Of a stretch of 64,000 nucleotides of DNA, positions 1 to 7,863 are shown piece by piece. Within the stretch, counting starts at the first letter, position 1; each line of letters begins with the position of its first letter. Source of the stretch: Anaerolineales bacterium (GTDB taxonomy: Bacteria; Chloroflexota; Anaerolineae; 4572-78; J111); NCBI GenBank assembly GCA_015075405.1, contig JABTUK010000005.1:999747-1063746 (forward strand), in the 5' to 3' direction. The position numbers were made by a program, and so were the translations under genes. The notes under the pieces were generated by a model. The model worked only from the letters and a program-made list of their open reading frames with translations. It made no database searches and was not told the origin of the DNA.

Positions 1-648
1 CCTCTCTTGCCGGACCCAATGACTTCAGGCTGGCATAGAAACGGTAAGCTCCGGCAGGCCGATGAACCTATCCGGGTCACCACAGTGGCTCGGTTGGTGG
101 TGGCCAAGGGGCTTACCTATTTACTTGAGGCCATAGCCCAGGTTAGGGCGATTTATCCAAACACTCAATTTAGAGTGTACGGTGATGGTGTCATGCGCGA
201 GGAGTTGTTGGCTTACGCCGACCAGCTTGGTTTGGATGGCAACGCCATCTTTGTGGGACCATTCACCCGGCGTGAAGAACTCTCTGAGATTATGGCTCAC
301 ACTGATATTTTTGTAATGTCTTCTATTTTGGAGGGGCAACCTCTGGGTATGGTTGAGGCTATGGCTTATGGCTGCCCACTTGTAGTTACAACGGTGGGAG
401 GGATTCCCGAATTGATTGAGGATGGCATGAATGGTTTATTGTGTCAGCCAGGTGACTCAACCTGCCTGGCGCAAAAGATACGGACCCTTATTGAGGATCC
501 CGCGCTACGGATAAGACTGGGCCAGGCCGCCCGCCAATCTTACGAACAGGGGCCATTCCAGCCTGTTGCAGTATGCAATCACTTTAACTCTATCTACCAG
601 GAAGCACTACAGCAGGAGCGCCTTTTACATGCACCTCACCACGGATAA
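1..648 (+). CDS. Glycosyltransferase family 4, C-terminal part (5' end outside window)
   Basis: Retaining GT4 glycosyltransferase that would add a sugar from a nucleotide-sugar donor to a growing glycan in the cytoplasm. Only the C-terminal, donor-binding Rossmann domain is in the window: the frame is open from base 1, so the start lies upstream. Visible landmarks are the strand VTTVARLVVAKGL, the GDG turn and VGPF, and the E-x7-E motif in ILEGQPLGMVEAM followed by GGIPELI. The stop overlaps the next glycosyltransferase gene by about 20 bp, so the two are probably co-translated. Donor and acceptor cannot be read from the sequence. Confidence 0.85.
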   Translation, partial: PLLPDPMTSGWHRNGKLRQADEPIRVTTVARLVVAKGLTYLLEAIAQVRAIYPNTQFRVYGDGVMREELLAYADQLGLDGNAIFVGPFTRREELSEIMAHTDIFVMSSILEGQPLGMVEAMAYGCPLVVTTVGGIPELIEDGMNGLLCQPGDSTCLAQKIRTLIEDPALRIRLGQAARQSYEQGPFQPVAVCNHFNSIYQEALQQERLLHAPHHG

Positions 649-1972
649 ACTTCATCATCATATGGATCACCAACTTGATGCTGTGCCTTCCCGTCCCTTG
701 CGAATTGCTATTTCTCTCCCTCAATTGGAGCCGCTGGCGCAAGTAATGCGTGGTGAGCCGGCAGAAGCCACTTATATTATCCAACGATATATCGCGGCTG
801 GTTTACCTGCACGGGGTCACCGCCTCACTTTTGTAGGTCCACGCAGCTTTGATGACCTTGTCTGCACCAATGACCCGCAGAAACCAAGCCCCGCCCCACG
901 AACCTGGTCGGCCAGTGGGTGGTTTAATCTGGCGAGTAACGGGATTTGGCGAGTACAGCAGTGGCTAGGTATCCCTTATTTGAACGTGTTTTCAAACTAT
1001 CGTCTCTTTGATGCCTGTTTACAGTGCCTCCCCGGTCATGATTTGGTTTATGAACGGAATGGCATGTACCGGGATGGGGTAGCTAAAGCATGCCAACGGC
1101 TTAAGTTGCCCTATATATTATATGTTGAGGCAGATGATATCCTTGAACATGATTATATGGGTAAACCGATTACTGGATTATTGCGTTGGCGGGCCAAAGA
1201 GACGATGCGCTACAACCTAAACGCAGCCGATTGTGTTATTTGCGTCTCCGAGCCTCTCAAGACACATTTGATCTCTGTGTGGGGTGTGCCTGAGGAAAAA
1301 ATTGTGGTGTTTGCCAATGTGGCTGATGTACAGCGTTTCCGGCCTGACCCACAAGCGCGCGCTGAAGCACGGGCTTCATTGGGAATTAATGCCAACCCCG
1401 TAGTTCTTTTTGTAGGTGCGTTCTATGAGTGGCATGACGTCGCCACCCTGCTGGACGCCTTTGCCCAGGTATTGGCGGCACAGCCTGAGGCGCGCCTAGT
1501 TTTGGTGGGTGAAGGTACACAGCGTCAGGCCATGATGCAGCGGGCAACTGACCTGGGTATTATGCACGCGGTGCAGTTCACCGGCTTTATGACCCATACC
1601 AGGATTCCTAGCCTGGTGGCTGCCGCCGATGTTGCCGCCGCGCCTTACCCCCCCATGCAACACGATTTATGGCTGTCCCCCCTTAAACTCTTTGAATATA
1701 TGGCTTCGGGTACGGCGATTATTGCCTCTGAGGTGGGGCAAATTGCCCAGGTGATTCAGGACAACCGCAATGGCTTACTGGTCCCACCGGGAGATGCCTC
1801 TGCTATGGCCGCTGCCTTGCAGAAGCTGATTGCTAACCCGGCTCTGCGTTTGCAGTTGGGCCGACAGGCTCGAGAGGACGCCGTACGCAAACATTCATGG
1901 GAACATTATTTGTCACGTCTGGAACGGCTATTCGAAGCTGTGCTGGCGGGTCAGCCGGTGGATCACATTTGA
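629..1972 (+). CDS. Glycosyltransferase family 4
   Basis: GT4-type glycosyltransferase of 447 residues with the two-Rossmann GT-B layout. The C-terminal half carries VLFVGAFYEWHD, LVLVGEGTQR, then LSPLKLFEYMASG, which holds the final Glu of the E-x7-E region, followed by GLLVPPGD. The N-terminal acceptor half includes a VYERNGMYRDG stretch. I chose ATG 629 because AGGAG lies 10 nt upstream; an upstream ATG at 566 would overlap the preceding gene much further, and ATG 662 is a shorter alternative. It overlaps the preceding GT4 gene and is 72 bp from the next GT2 gene, in one co-directional run. Sugar specificity is unknown. Confidence 0.85.
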   Translation: MHLTTDKLHHHMDHQLDAVPSRPLRIAISLPQLEPLAQVMRGEPAEATYIIQRYIAAGLPARGHRLTFVGPRSFDDLVCTNDPQKPSPAPRTWSASGWFNLASNGIWRVQQWLGIPYLNVFSNYRLFDACLQCLPGHDLVYERNGMYRDGVAKACQRLKLPYILYVEADDILEHDYMGKPITGLLRWRAKETMRYNLNAADCVICVSEPLKTHLISVWGVPEEKIVVFANVADVQRFRPDPQARAEARASLGINANPVVLFVGAFYEWHDVATLLDAFAQVLAAQPEARLVLVGEGTQRQAMMQRATDLGIMHAVQFTGFMTHTRIPSLVAAADVAAAPYPPMQHDLWLSPLKLFEYMASGTAIIASEVGQIAQVIQDNRNGLLVPPGDASAMAAALQKLIANPALRLQLGRQAREDAVRKHSWEHYLSRLERLFEAVLAGQPVDHI

Positions 1973-2044
1973 GTTTTGGCCTTTAGGAGAGGAATTGGCG
2001 ACTGACGATTGTTCTTTTTTAGATGCGGCCAAGGAAGATGAACT

Positions 2045-3142
2045 ATGCAACCCGGATTAGTTAGTATCATGATGCCAGCTTACAACGCTGAAAAATATAT
2101 TGCCCAAGCCATCGAGAGTGTATTGGCCCAAAGTTATGGTCGCTGGGAGTTGATTATTGTCAATGACGGTTCCACCGATAATACCGCCGCTGTTATTACC
2201 CAATTTACCGATCCTCGCATTCGCGTATTTCAGCAGGCCAATAGTGGCGAGGCCGCCGCTCGGAATCAAGCCTTAGCCCACATGCAGGGGGAATTTTTAG
2301 CTTTTTTGGATGCCGATGATGTCTATCTTTCCGACCACTTGGAGGTAACCGTTGCGCATTTACAGGCTCATCCAGAGTGCCATGGGGTATATACCGATGG
2401 CTACTACTGTGATTCAAACGGAACCCCGCTGCAAACTCTCTCTAGCCGGCGGCGCGGCCCTTTTGTGGGACGAGTTTTTGAAGAAGTTGTTCGAGGCTCA
2501 GATGTATTTGGCCCGCCTATGTGTGTGGTTTTACGGACCAACCTCATCACCCAACATCAATTGAAATTTGATCCGGATATTGTTATTGGGCCTGATTGGG
2601 ACTTTTTTACCCACTATGCCGACGTGGCTCAATTTGGTTATCTTGATCATGATACCTGCCGCTATCGAGTCCATCAGACCAATATTACCGTTCTGACAGG
2701 TTTGCGACGACGCGCTTTAGATATGGCAAAATGCCGGAGTAAAGCAGTCAAAATGAAAAACTTTAATACCTGTTCCCTTGAGATCCGTTTGGTTGTATTT
2801 TATGATTTGCTGGTTAACCTGCTAAGGGGAGCGCCAGACCAACAAATAGCCATTACCTACTGGCCAGAATTTATGGCTTTGCCTGCCCCACACCAAGCTA
2901 GATTGCTGCGCTTAATGGCCAGCAAAGCTCTTTTATTTGAAGATAAGCCGACTTACATTGAGGCTTGGCTCCGGCGGGCGCTAGAATTAAATCCCAAAGA
3001 CTTTGCCGGCGTTTTACTTTACACCATTTACCGGATAAATCCATCCTTATGTAAAATTTTGTTACGGGCCAAAATCGGGCGTCCGGTTGACCCGTTAACT
3101 ATCCCCCCTTTTATAGACCTGAAAAAAGCCCAATCCCTATAA
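2045..3142 (+). CDS. Glycosyltransferase family 2
   Basis: Inverting GT-A glycosyltransferase, 365 residues. The N-terminus SIMMPAYNAEKYI and IIVNDGSTDNT are classic nucleotide-binding motifs of GT2, and FLDADDVY is the DxD-type metal/donor site. The C-terminal ~110 residues are predicted helical and not recognised. An AAGGAAG Shine-Dalgarno-like stretch precedes ATG 2045. It closes the first glycosyltransferase block: downstream is a 198-bp intergenic stretch with a new promoter. It probably transfers a hexose or deoxyhexose during exopolysaccharide repeat-unit assembly at the cytoplasmic membrane; the specific linkage is unknown. Confidence 0.85.
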   Translation: MQPGLVSIMMPAYNAEKYIAQAIESVLAQSYGRWELIIVNDGSTDNTAAVITQFTDPRIRVFQQANSGEAAARNQALAHMQGEFLAFLDADDVYLSDHLEVTVAHLQAHPECHGVYTDGYYCDSNGTPLQTLSSRRRGPFVGRVFEEVVRGSDVFGPPMCVVLRTNLITQHQLKFDPDIVIGPDWDFFTHYADVAQFGYLDHDTCRYRVHQTNITVLTGLRRRALDMAKCRSKAVKMKNFNTCSLEIRLVVFYDLLVNLLRGAPDQQIAITYWPEFMALPAPHQARLLRLMASKALLFEDKPTYIEAWLRRALELNPKDFAGVLLYTIYRINPSLCKILLRAKIGRPVDPLTIPPFIDLKKAQSL

Positions 3143-3254
3143 CTGTGCCTCAAATGAGCGACCCCGGCAGACTGACGGCGTCTTAAGGCCACCGGATTTA
3201 GGTTAAGTATGTTTGTTTGGGGGACGCCGCAATCAACTTTCCCCGCACTGGTTT

Positions 3255-3292
3255 CTAACTATTTTCTAACTACTTTCCTATTTAACTACAAT
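3255..3292 (+). promoter_or_regulatory. Direct-repeat promoter (14-bp class)
   Basis: CTAACTA at 3255-3261 and again at 3266-3272 form a direct repeat with an 11-bp period and TTTT spacer. CCTATTT at 3277-3283 sits at the next 11-bp register. TACAAT (3287-3292) follows the second repeat after 14 bp, the same gap as at 4558 and 44022. It drives the GT4 gene at 3341. Binding by an OmpR/PhoB-type regulator is inference. Confidence 0.6.
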
Positions 3293-3340
3293 TATTCCAT
3301 GCTAAATTATAGCCAGTGATTGTGAGGTGTTAATTTATTT

Positions 3341-4561
3341 ATGCGGATCGCACTTTATCACAATGCCCCCAGCGGTGGAGCCAAACGCGCTATTTACGAA
3401 TGGGCGCGACGGTTGGCTGCCAGGCACCACATTGATGTTTTCACTTTAAGCAGCGCCGATCACGCCTTTTGTGATATTCGCCCCTTTGTGCAGCAACATC
3501 ATGTTTTTGATTTTACAGCTCGGAAATTGTTTGGCAGCCCCTGGGGGCGACTGAATCAACTACAGCGGTGGCGAGATTTGGGTGACTTGGCCCGGCTTGG
3601 ACAGCGCATTGCGCAGCAAATCAACGCCGGTCATTACGATCTAGTGTTTGCTCATACTTGTCTTTATACTTTTATTCCGCTTTGTTTACAATTTGTGCAA
3701 ATACCGGCCGTTTACTACCTGCATGAACCTTTTGGACCAAAGTTTATGCGGCAATTTCAGCGCCCTTATATGAAAGAAGATAAGTGGCGACAATTATTGA
3801 ATCGCTTCGATCCCTTGATTGGACTTTATCAAAATCGCCTGGCAGCCGAGCAACAAAAAAGTATGCGCCAAACTAGGTTATTGCTGGCTAACTCTCACTT
3901 CACCCAAGAGCAGATGAAAATAGCTTTTGGAGTGGATACACCGGTTTGTCATTATGGGGTAGATTGTGATAGTTTTCGCGTGGTACCGGATGTACCTAAG
4001 GAAACCCATGTGTTATCTGTAGGTGAGCTATCTCCCCGCAAAGGATTTGACTTTATTGTTGAAAGCCTGGGGCAAATCCCCGTAGACCAACGTCCCAAGT
4101 TAAAGTTAGCCTGTAATAGCGTTAACACTTTGGAAAGGCACTATGTAGAAAACCTGGCTGTTCAACATGGAGTTGACCTGCAAGTATTGACGAATTTGAA
4201 TACCTCTGAATTAGCAGTCGAATATAATAAGGCCCAGTTGTGCATTTATGCCCCAGTTTTGGAGCCTTTTGGCCTGGTTCCAGTAGAGGCCATGTCTTGT
4301 GGGACACCTGTGGTGGGGGTGCGAGAAGGGGGCGTGCAGGAAAGTGTGGTGCATAATCAGACCGGTTTGTTAGTTGAGCGTGATCCGGTACAGTTTGCTA
4401 CGGCGGTTCAATATTTACTCTCAAACTCAAGATTGGTTTTAGAGTATGGACGCAATAGTCGGGAACACATTTTACGCCATTGGACATGGGACGCTTCAGT
4501 AGCTCAATTAGAAAATCACTTTCTCGCTTGTGTAGAGCAAAAGAACCCCGTTAGATTCTAA
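3341..4561 (+). CDS. Glycosyltransferase family 4
   Basis: GT4 glycosyltransferase of 406 residues. The N-terminus MRIALYHNAPSGGAKRAIYEWARRLA has the glycine turn typical of GT-B acceptor domains. The donor domain has VGELSPRKGFDFIVESL and YAPVLEPFGLVPVEAMSCGTPVVG, containing the E-x7-E motif. It is the first gene behind the direct-repeat promoter at 3255-3292 and ends 3 bp inside the next repeat promoter (4558), so its last codons overlap the regulatory site of the epimerase gene. Specificity is unknown. Confidence 0.87.
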   Translation: MRIALYHNAPSGGAKRAIYEWARRLAARHHIDVFTLSSADHAFCDIRPFVQQHHVFDFTARKLFGSPWGRLNQLQRWRDLGDLARLGQRIAQQINAGHYDLVFAHTCLYTFIPLCLQFVQIPAVYYLHEPFGPKFMRQFQRPYMKEDKWRQLLNRFDPLIGLYQNRLAAEQQKSMRQTRLLLANSHFTQEQMKIAFGVDTPVCHYGVDCDSFRVVPDVPKETHVLSVGELSPRKGFDFIVESLGQIPVDQRPKLKLACNSVNTLERHYVENLAVQHGVDLQVLTNLNTSELAVEYNKAQLCIYAPVLEPFGLVPVEAMSCGTPVVGVREGGVQESVVHNQTGLLVERDPVQFATAVQYLLSNSRLVLEYGRNSREHILRHWTWDASVAQLENHFLACVEQKNPVRF

Positions 4562-4595
4562 CTTTTTTCTAACACTATTCCTATGGCAATATAAG
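4558..4595 (+). promoter_or_regulatory. Direct-repeat promoter (14-bp class)
   Basis: CTAACTT 4558-4564, TTTT, CTAACAC 4569-4575, a weaker third unit CCTATGG at 4580-4586, then TATAAG at 4590-4595 after a 14-bp gap. The repeat starts inside the stop region of the upstream GT4 gene and precedes the epimerase ATG at 4649. It matches the layout at 3255 and 44022. Confidence 0.6.
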
Positions 4596-4648
4596 GAAAT
4601 CTTGTTACACTGGATGAAATCTATCCAAAAATTGTTGGTGAGGACGTT

Positions 4649-5644
4649 ATGAGCAAAATTTTGGTTACAGGCGGTGCAGGCTTTATCGGTTCCCATGTTG
4701 CTGAAGAATTGGTCAAACGAGGCCATGCGGTAACTGTATTGGATGACCTGAGCGGTGGGTTTACTGATAATGTAGTGGCAAGGGCGGAGTTTATCCAGGG
4801 CAGCATCAATGATGTTGAACTGGTGAATCAACTCTTTGAGCAAATCCAATTTGATTATGTTTATCACCTGGCCGCTTATGCTGCCGAGGGTTTGAGCCAC
4901 TTCATCAAACGGTTCAATTACCATAATAACTTGATTGGCAGCGTTAACTTGATCAATGCGGCAGTCAATACAGGCGTGAAATGTTTTGTTTTTACCTCCT
5001 CGATCGCCGTATATGGCGCCAGCCCTGAGTTACCAATGACCGAGGAAACTCCGGCTCACCCAGAAGATCCGTATGGAATTGCCAAATTGGCTGTTGAACA
5101 AGAGTTAAAAGTATGCAAGGAAATGTTTGGCCTTGACTATATAATTTTTAGACCTCACAACGTTTACGGTGAACGCCAAAATATTGGCGACAAATATCGG
5201 AATGTCGTCGGTATCTTTATGAACCAAATTTTGCAGGGTAAGCCCATGACCGTGTTTGGGGATGGTTCCCAAACTCGGGCCTTTAGCTATATTGGTGATT
5301 TGGCCCCCATCATAGCCGAGTCCATTGATGTGCCGGCCGCCTATAATCAAATATTTAATATTGGGGCCGACCAGCCCTACTCAGTCAAAGAGTTGGCCCA
5401 AGCGGTAGCTCAGGCGATGGGGGTTGAGCCTCAAATTGCCTATAAACCGGCCCGAAATGAAGTATTGAATGCCTATTCATCTCATGAAAAGGTACAACGT
5501 GTTTTTGGTCAGCACAAGCTGCATAGCTTGGAAGAAGGTCTTGGCCGGATGGCCCAATGGGTTAAGCAACATGGTGCTCGTAGCAGTAGCAAATTTGAAA
5601 ATATCGAAGTGACAAAGAATTTTCCAAAGGCTTGGTTAGAATAA
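4649..5644 (+). CDS. NAD-dependent sugar epimerase/dehydratase (extended SDR, UDP-glucose 4-epimerase-like)
   Basis: Extended short-chain dehydrogenase acting on a nucleotide sugar, 331 residues. The NAD site GGAGFIGS is at residues ~8-15, the catalytic SSIAVYG/YGIAK pair (Tyr and Lys of YxxxK) lies around residues 112-145, and RPHNVYGERQN is the usual substrate-loop motif. It most resembles GalE-type 4-epimerases, but 4,6-dehydratase or other epimerase activity cannot be excluded. GAGG sits 8 nt before ATG 4649. It has its own direct-repeat promoter (4558-4595), unlike most glycan genes here, so sugar supply may be a regulated step. Confidence 0.85.
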   Translation: MSKILVTGGAGFIGSHVAEELVKRGHAVTVLDDLSGGFTDNVVARAEFIQGSINDVELVNQLFEQIQFDYVYHLAAYAAEGLSHFIKRFNYHNNLIGSVNLINAAVNTGVKCFVFTSSIAVYGASPELPMTEETPAHPEDPYGIAKLAVEQELKVCKEMFGLDYIIFRPHNVYGERQNIGDKYRNVVGIFMNQILQGKPMTVFGDGSQTRAFSYIGDLAPIIAESIDVPAAYNQIFNIGADQPYSVKELAQAVAQAMGVEPQIAYKPARNEVLNAYSSHEKVQRVFGQHKLHSLEEGLGRMAQWVKQHGARSSSKFENIEVTKNFPKAWLE

Positions 5645-5707
5645 GTTACTGAGTAATGTACCAGTTCCGAAAGTAGCCCAAGCCATCTGTTTAAGTAGGA
5701 TAGCCTC

Positions 5708-6613
5708 ATGATGCTACAGCCTTATATTATTACAGTCATCCTAAACACTAATCGCCGGGACGATACTTTGGAGTGTTTGGCCTCGCTCGAAGCAAACACT
5801 TATCCTAATCACAAAATAATTGTGTTGGATAATGCCTCTAGCGATGGTTCGGTAGAGGCTATCCGTTCAACTTTTCCTGCTGTTCAAATTATCAATTTGC
5901 TTGAAAACCTTGGTTATGCCGGAAATAATAACGTTGGGATTAAGGCAGCAATGGAGCAGGGTGCAGATTGGGTTTTTGTGCTCAATGAAGATACCATTTT
6001 AGCCCGTGATTGTTTGGAACAGATGGTGAAAGTGGGTGAAAACGACCCAAAAATTGGGATTGTTGGTCCCATGGTTTATCATCATGATGAACCAGAGGTG
6101 ATTCAATCGGCAGGTGGTAAAATTGGTCCCTATTGGGAGTCGTTGCACTTGGCTCAAAATGAACCGGATCAAGGTCAGTTTAACCAACCTCATCGGGTTG
6201 ATTGGATTTCCGGCTGCGGCATCATGGTTCGGCGGGCGGTTATTGACCAGGTTGGCATGATAGATGAGCGATATTTTTACTACTGGGAAGAAACTGAATG
6301 GTGCTTGCGGGCTGGGAGAGCAGGATGGCAAATTATGCATATCCCTCAGGCCAAAATGTGGCACAAAGGGGTACAGCGTGATTATCGGCCCAAACCTTCG
6401 GTAACTTATTATGGCACGCGCAATCGGTTATTGACCTTGGCCAAACATCGGGCTCCGCTGCTGGTCTGGTTAGGAGTATGGGGTCAATTGTTACGCACAA
6501 TCACAAGCTGGACCCTAAAGCCGAAGTGGCGCTCCAAGCATGAGCACCGTGATGCTATGTGGCGGGGTATGTTGGATTTTCTGCGGCATCGTTGGGGTCA
6601 AATGCCACAGTAG
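5708..6613 (+). CDS. Glycosyltransferase family 2 (rhamnosyltransferase-like)
   Basis: GT2 enzyme of 301 residues, WbbL/rhamnosyltransferase type: IIVLDNASSDGSVEAI, the NLGYAGNNNVGI loop, VFVLNEDTIL as the metal-binding acidic motif, and WISGCGIMVRRAV followed by YFYYWEETEWCLRA are conserved features of that group. The last ~60 residues are a hydrophobic, basic tail suggesting peripheral membrane association. Two ATGs (5708, 5711) share one weak ribosome site. It stands 63 bp after the epimerase and 12 bp before the next GT4, so it belongs to the same transcript. A deoxyhexose donor such as dTDP-rhamnose is likely but not proven. Confidence 0.85.
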   Translation: MMLQPYIITVILNTNRRDDTLECLASLEANTYPNHKIIVLDNASSDGSVEAIRSTFPAVQIINLLENLGYAGNNNVGIKAAMEQGADWVFVLNEDTILARDCLEQMVKVGENDPKIGIVGPMVYHHDEPEVIQSAGGKIGPYWESLHLAQNEPDQGQFNQPHRVDWISGCGIMVRRAVIDQVGMIDERYFYYWEETEWCLRAGRAGWQIMHIPQAKMWHKGVQRDYRPKPSVTYYGTRNRLLTLAKHRAPLLVWLGVWGQLLRTITSWTLKPKWRSKHEHRDAMWRGMLDFLRHRWGQMPQ

Positions 6614-6625
6614 GTATTTTATAAT

Positions 6626-7804
6626 ATGCGCATCTTATTTCTCTCGCCCTGGTATCCTTATCCGACCAACAATGGTTCTAAATTGCGTATCTACAACTTG
6701 TTGCGTGGTCTGGCTCCGCACCATCAGGTGACTCTGCTGAGTTTTGCCGACCAGCCTCAGGTAGATCAAACTTATCCTGAACTTCGGGCACTCTGTTCGG
6801 AAGTTCAAGTGGCGCCCTGGAAGCCGTTTCAACCTCACAGTTGGCGGGCGCGTTTAGGGTTTTTTAGCCTGACGCCTCGTTCGGTGATAGATACTTTTTC
6901 ACCGGAGATGGCCCAACGGATAAAGCAGGCATTGACCGAGCGCAGTTATGATCTTATCATCGCCTCTCAGGCTGGAATGGCCGGCTATGGTTCCTATTTG
7001 GGGGGGGTGGCAGCCCTGTTCGAGGAGGTGGAATTGGGGGTACCCTATGAAAGTTTTATCCGATCTAACTCTCCGGGGGCAAAGCTGAGACGCGGGTTGA
7101 CCTGGTTCAAACACCGGCGCTATTTGGATAGTCTACTGCGTTACTTTCGGGCCTGCACTGTAGTTTCTGATCGGGAAAAACAACTACTTACCCAGGCCAT
7201 CCCAAGCTATAAAACAGTTGAGGTTATCCCAAACTGTATCAATTTGGCCGATTATCGTGAGGTAAAGGCGGTTCCGCAAGCCAATCACCTCATCTTTACC
7301 GGCTCATTCCGCTACTCCGCTAACTATGATGCCATGACCTGGTTTCTGCAAGAGGTTTACCCTTCTCTTCTATCCCAAGTACCTGAGGTGCGGTTGACTA
7401 TTACCGGTGATCATGCCAATCTACCCCTGCCGCCTGCTCCTCATGTAACCTTGACCGGCTTTGTGGAAGATGTGCAATCTCTGGTTGCATCCGCCTGGAT
7501 TAGTCTGGCGCCTCTGCGCGTGGGGGGTGGAACCCGCCTCAAAATTTTAGAAGCGATGGCTTTACGCACCCCGGTGGTCGCTACTTCAAAAGGAGCCGAG
7601 GGATTGGAGGCTAAATCCGGCCAGCATTTACTGATTGCCGATACGCCCCAGGAGTATGCCGAAGCTATTATTTGCCTGTTAAAAGACTCCCATCTGCGCC
7701 AAGAGTTAGTAAATAATGCCTATCAATTGGTATCGGAAAAATATGATTGGGCTGCCATGACCCCCCGTTTTTTAAATGTGATTGAACGGGTGGCCTGTAC
7801 CTAA
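6626..7804 (+). CDS. Glycosyltransferase family 4 (TIGR03087-like sugar transferase)
   Basis: GT4 enzyme of 392 residues. MRILFLSPWYPYPTNNGSKLR and the donor-domain motif LAPLRVGGGTRLKILEAM resemble the PEP-CTERM/EpsH1-associated sugar transferase group (TIGR03087), as do the genes at 41393 and 61582. The E-x7-E region is in GGTRLKILEAM. It is 12 bp downstream of the GT2 gene with no clear separate promoter. The resemblance to exosortase-linked transferases is from memory of the family, not a search. No exosortase gene was found in the window. Confidence 0.83.
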   Translation: MRILFLSPWYPYPTNNGSKLRIYNLLRGLAPHHQVTLLSFADQPQVDQTYPELRALCSEVQVAPWKPFQPHSWRARLGFFSLTPRSVIDTFSPEMAQRIKQALTERSYDLIIASQAGMAGYGSYLGGVAALFEEVELGVPYESFIRSNSPGAKLRRGLTWFKHRRYLDSLLRYFRACTVVSDREKQLLTQAIPSYKTVEVIPNCINLADYREVKAVPQANHLIFTGSFRYSANYDAMTWFLQEVYPSLLSQVPEVRLTITGDHANLPLPPAPHVTLTGFVEDVQSLVASAWISLAPLRVGGGTRLKILEAMALRTPVVATSKGAEGLEAKSGQHLLIADTPQEYAEAIICLLKDSHLRQELVNNAYQLVSEKYDWAAMTPRFLNVIERVACT

Positions 7805-7863
7805 ACCTCTGGACTTTTGAAGTTTAGTATACCAAACGAGTTTGTGTTTTAAGAAAGCATATC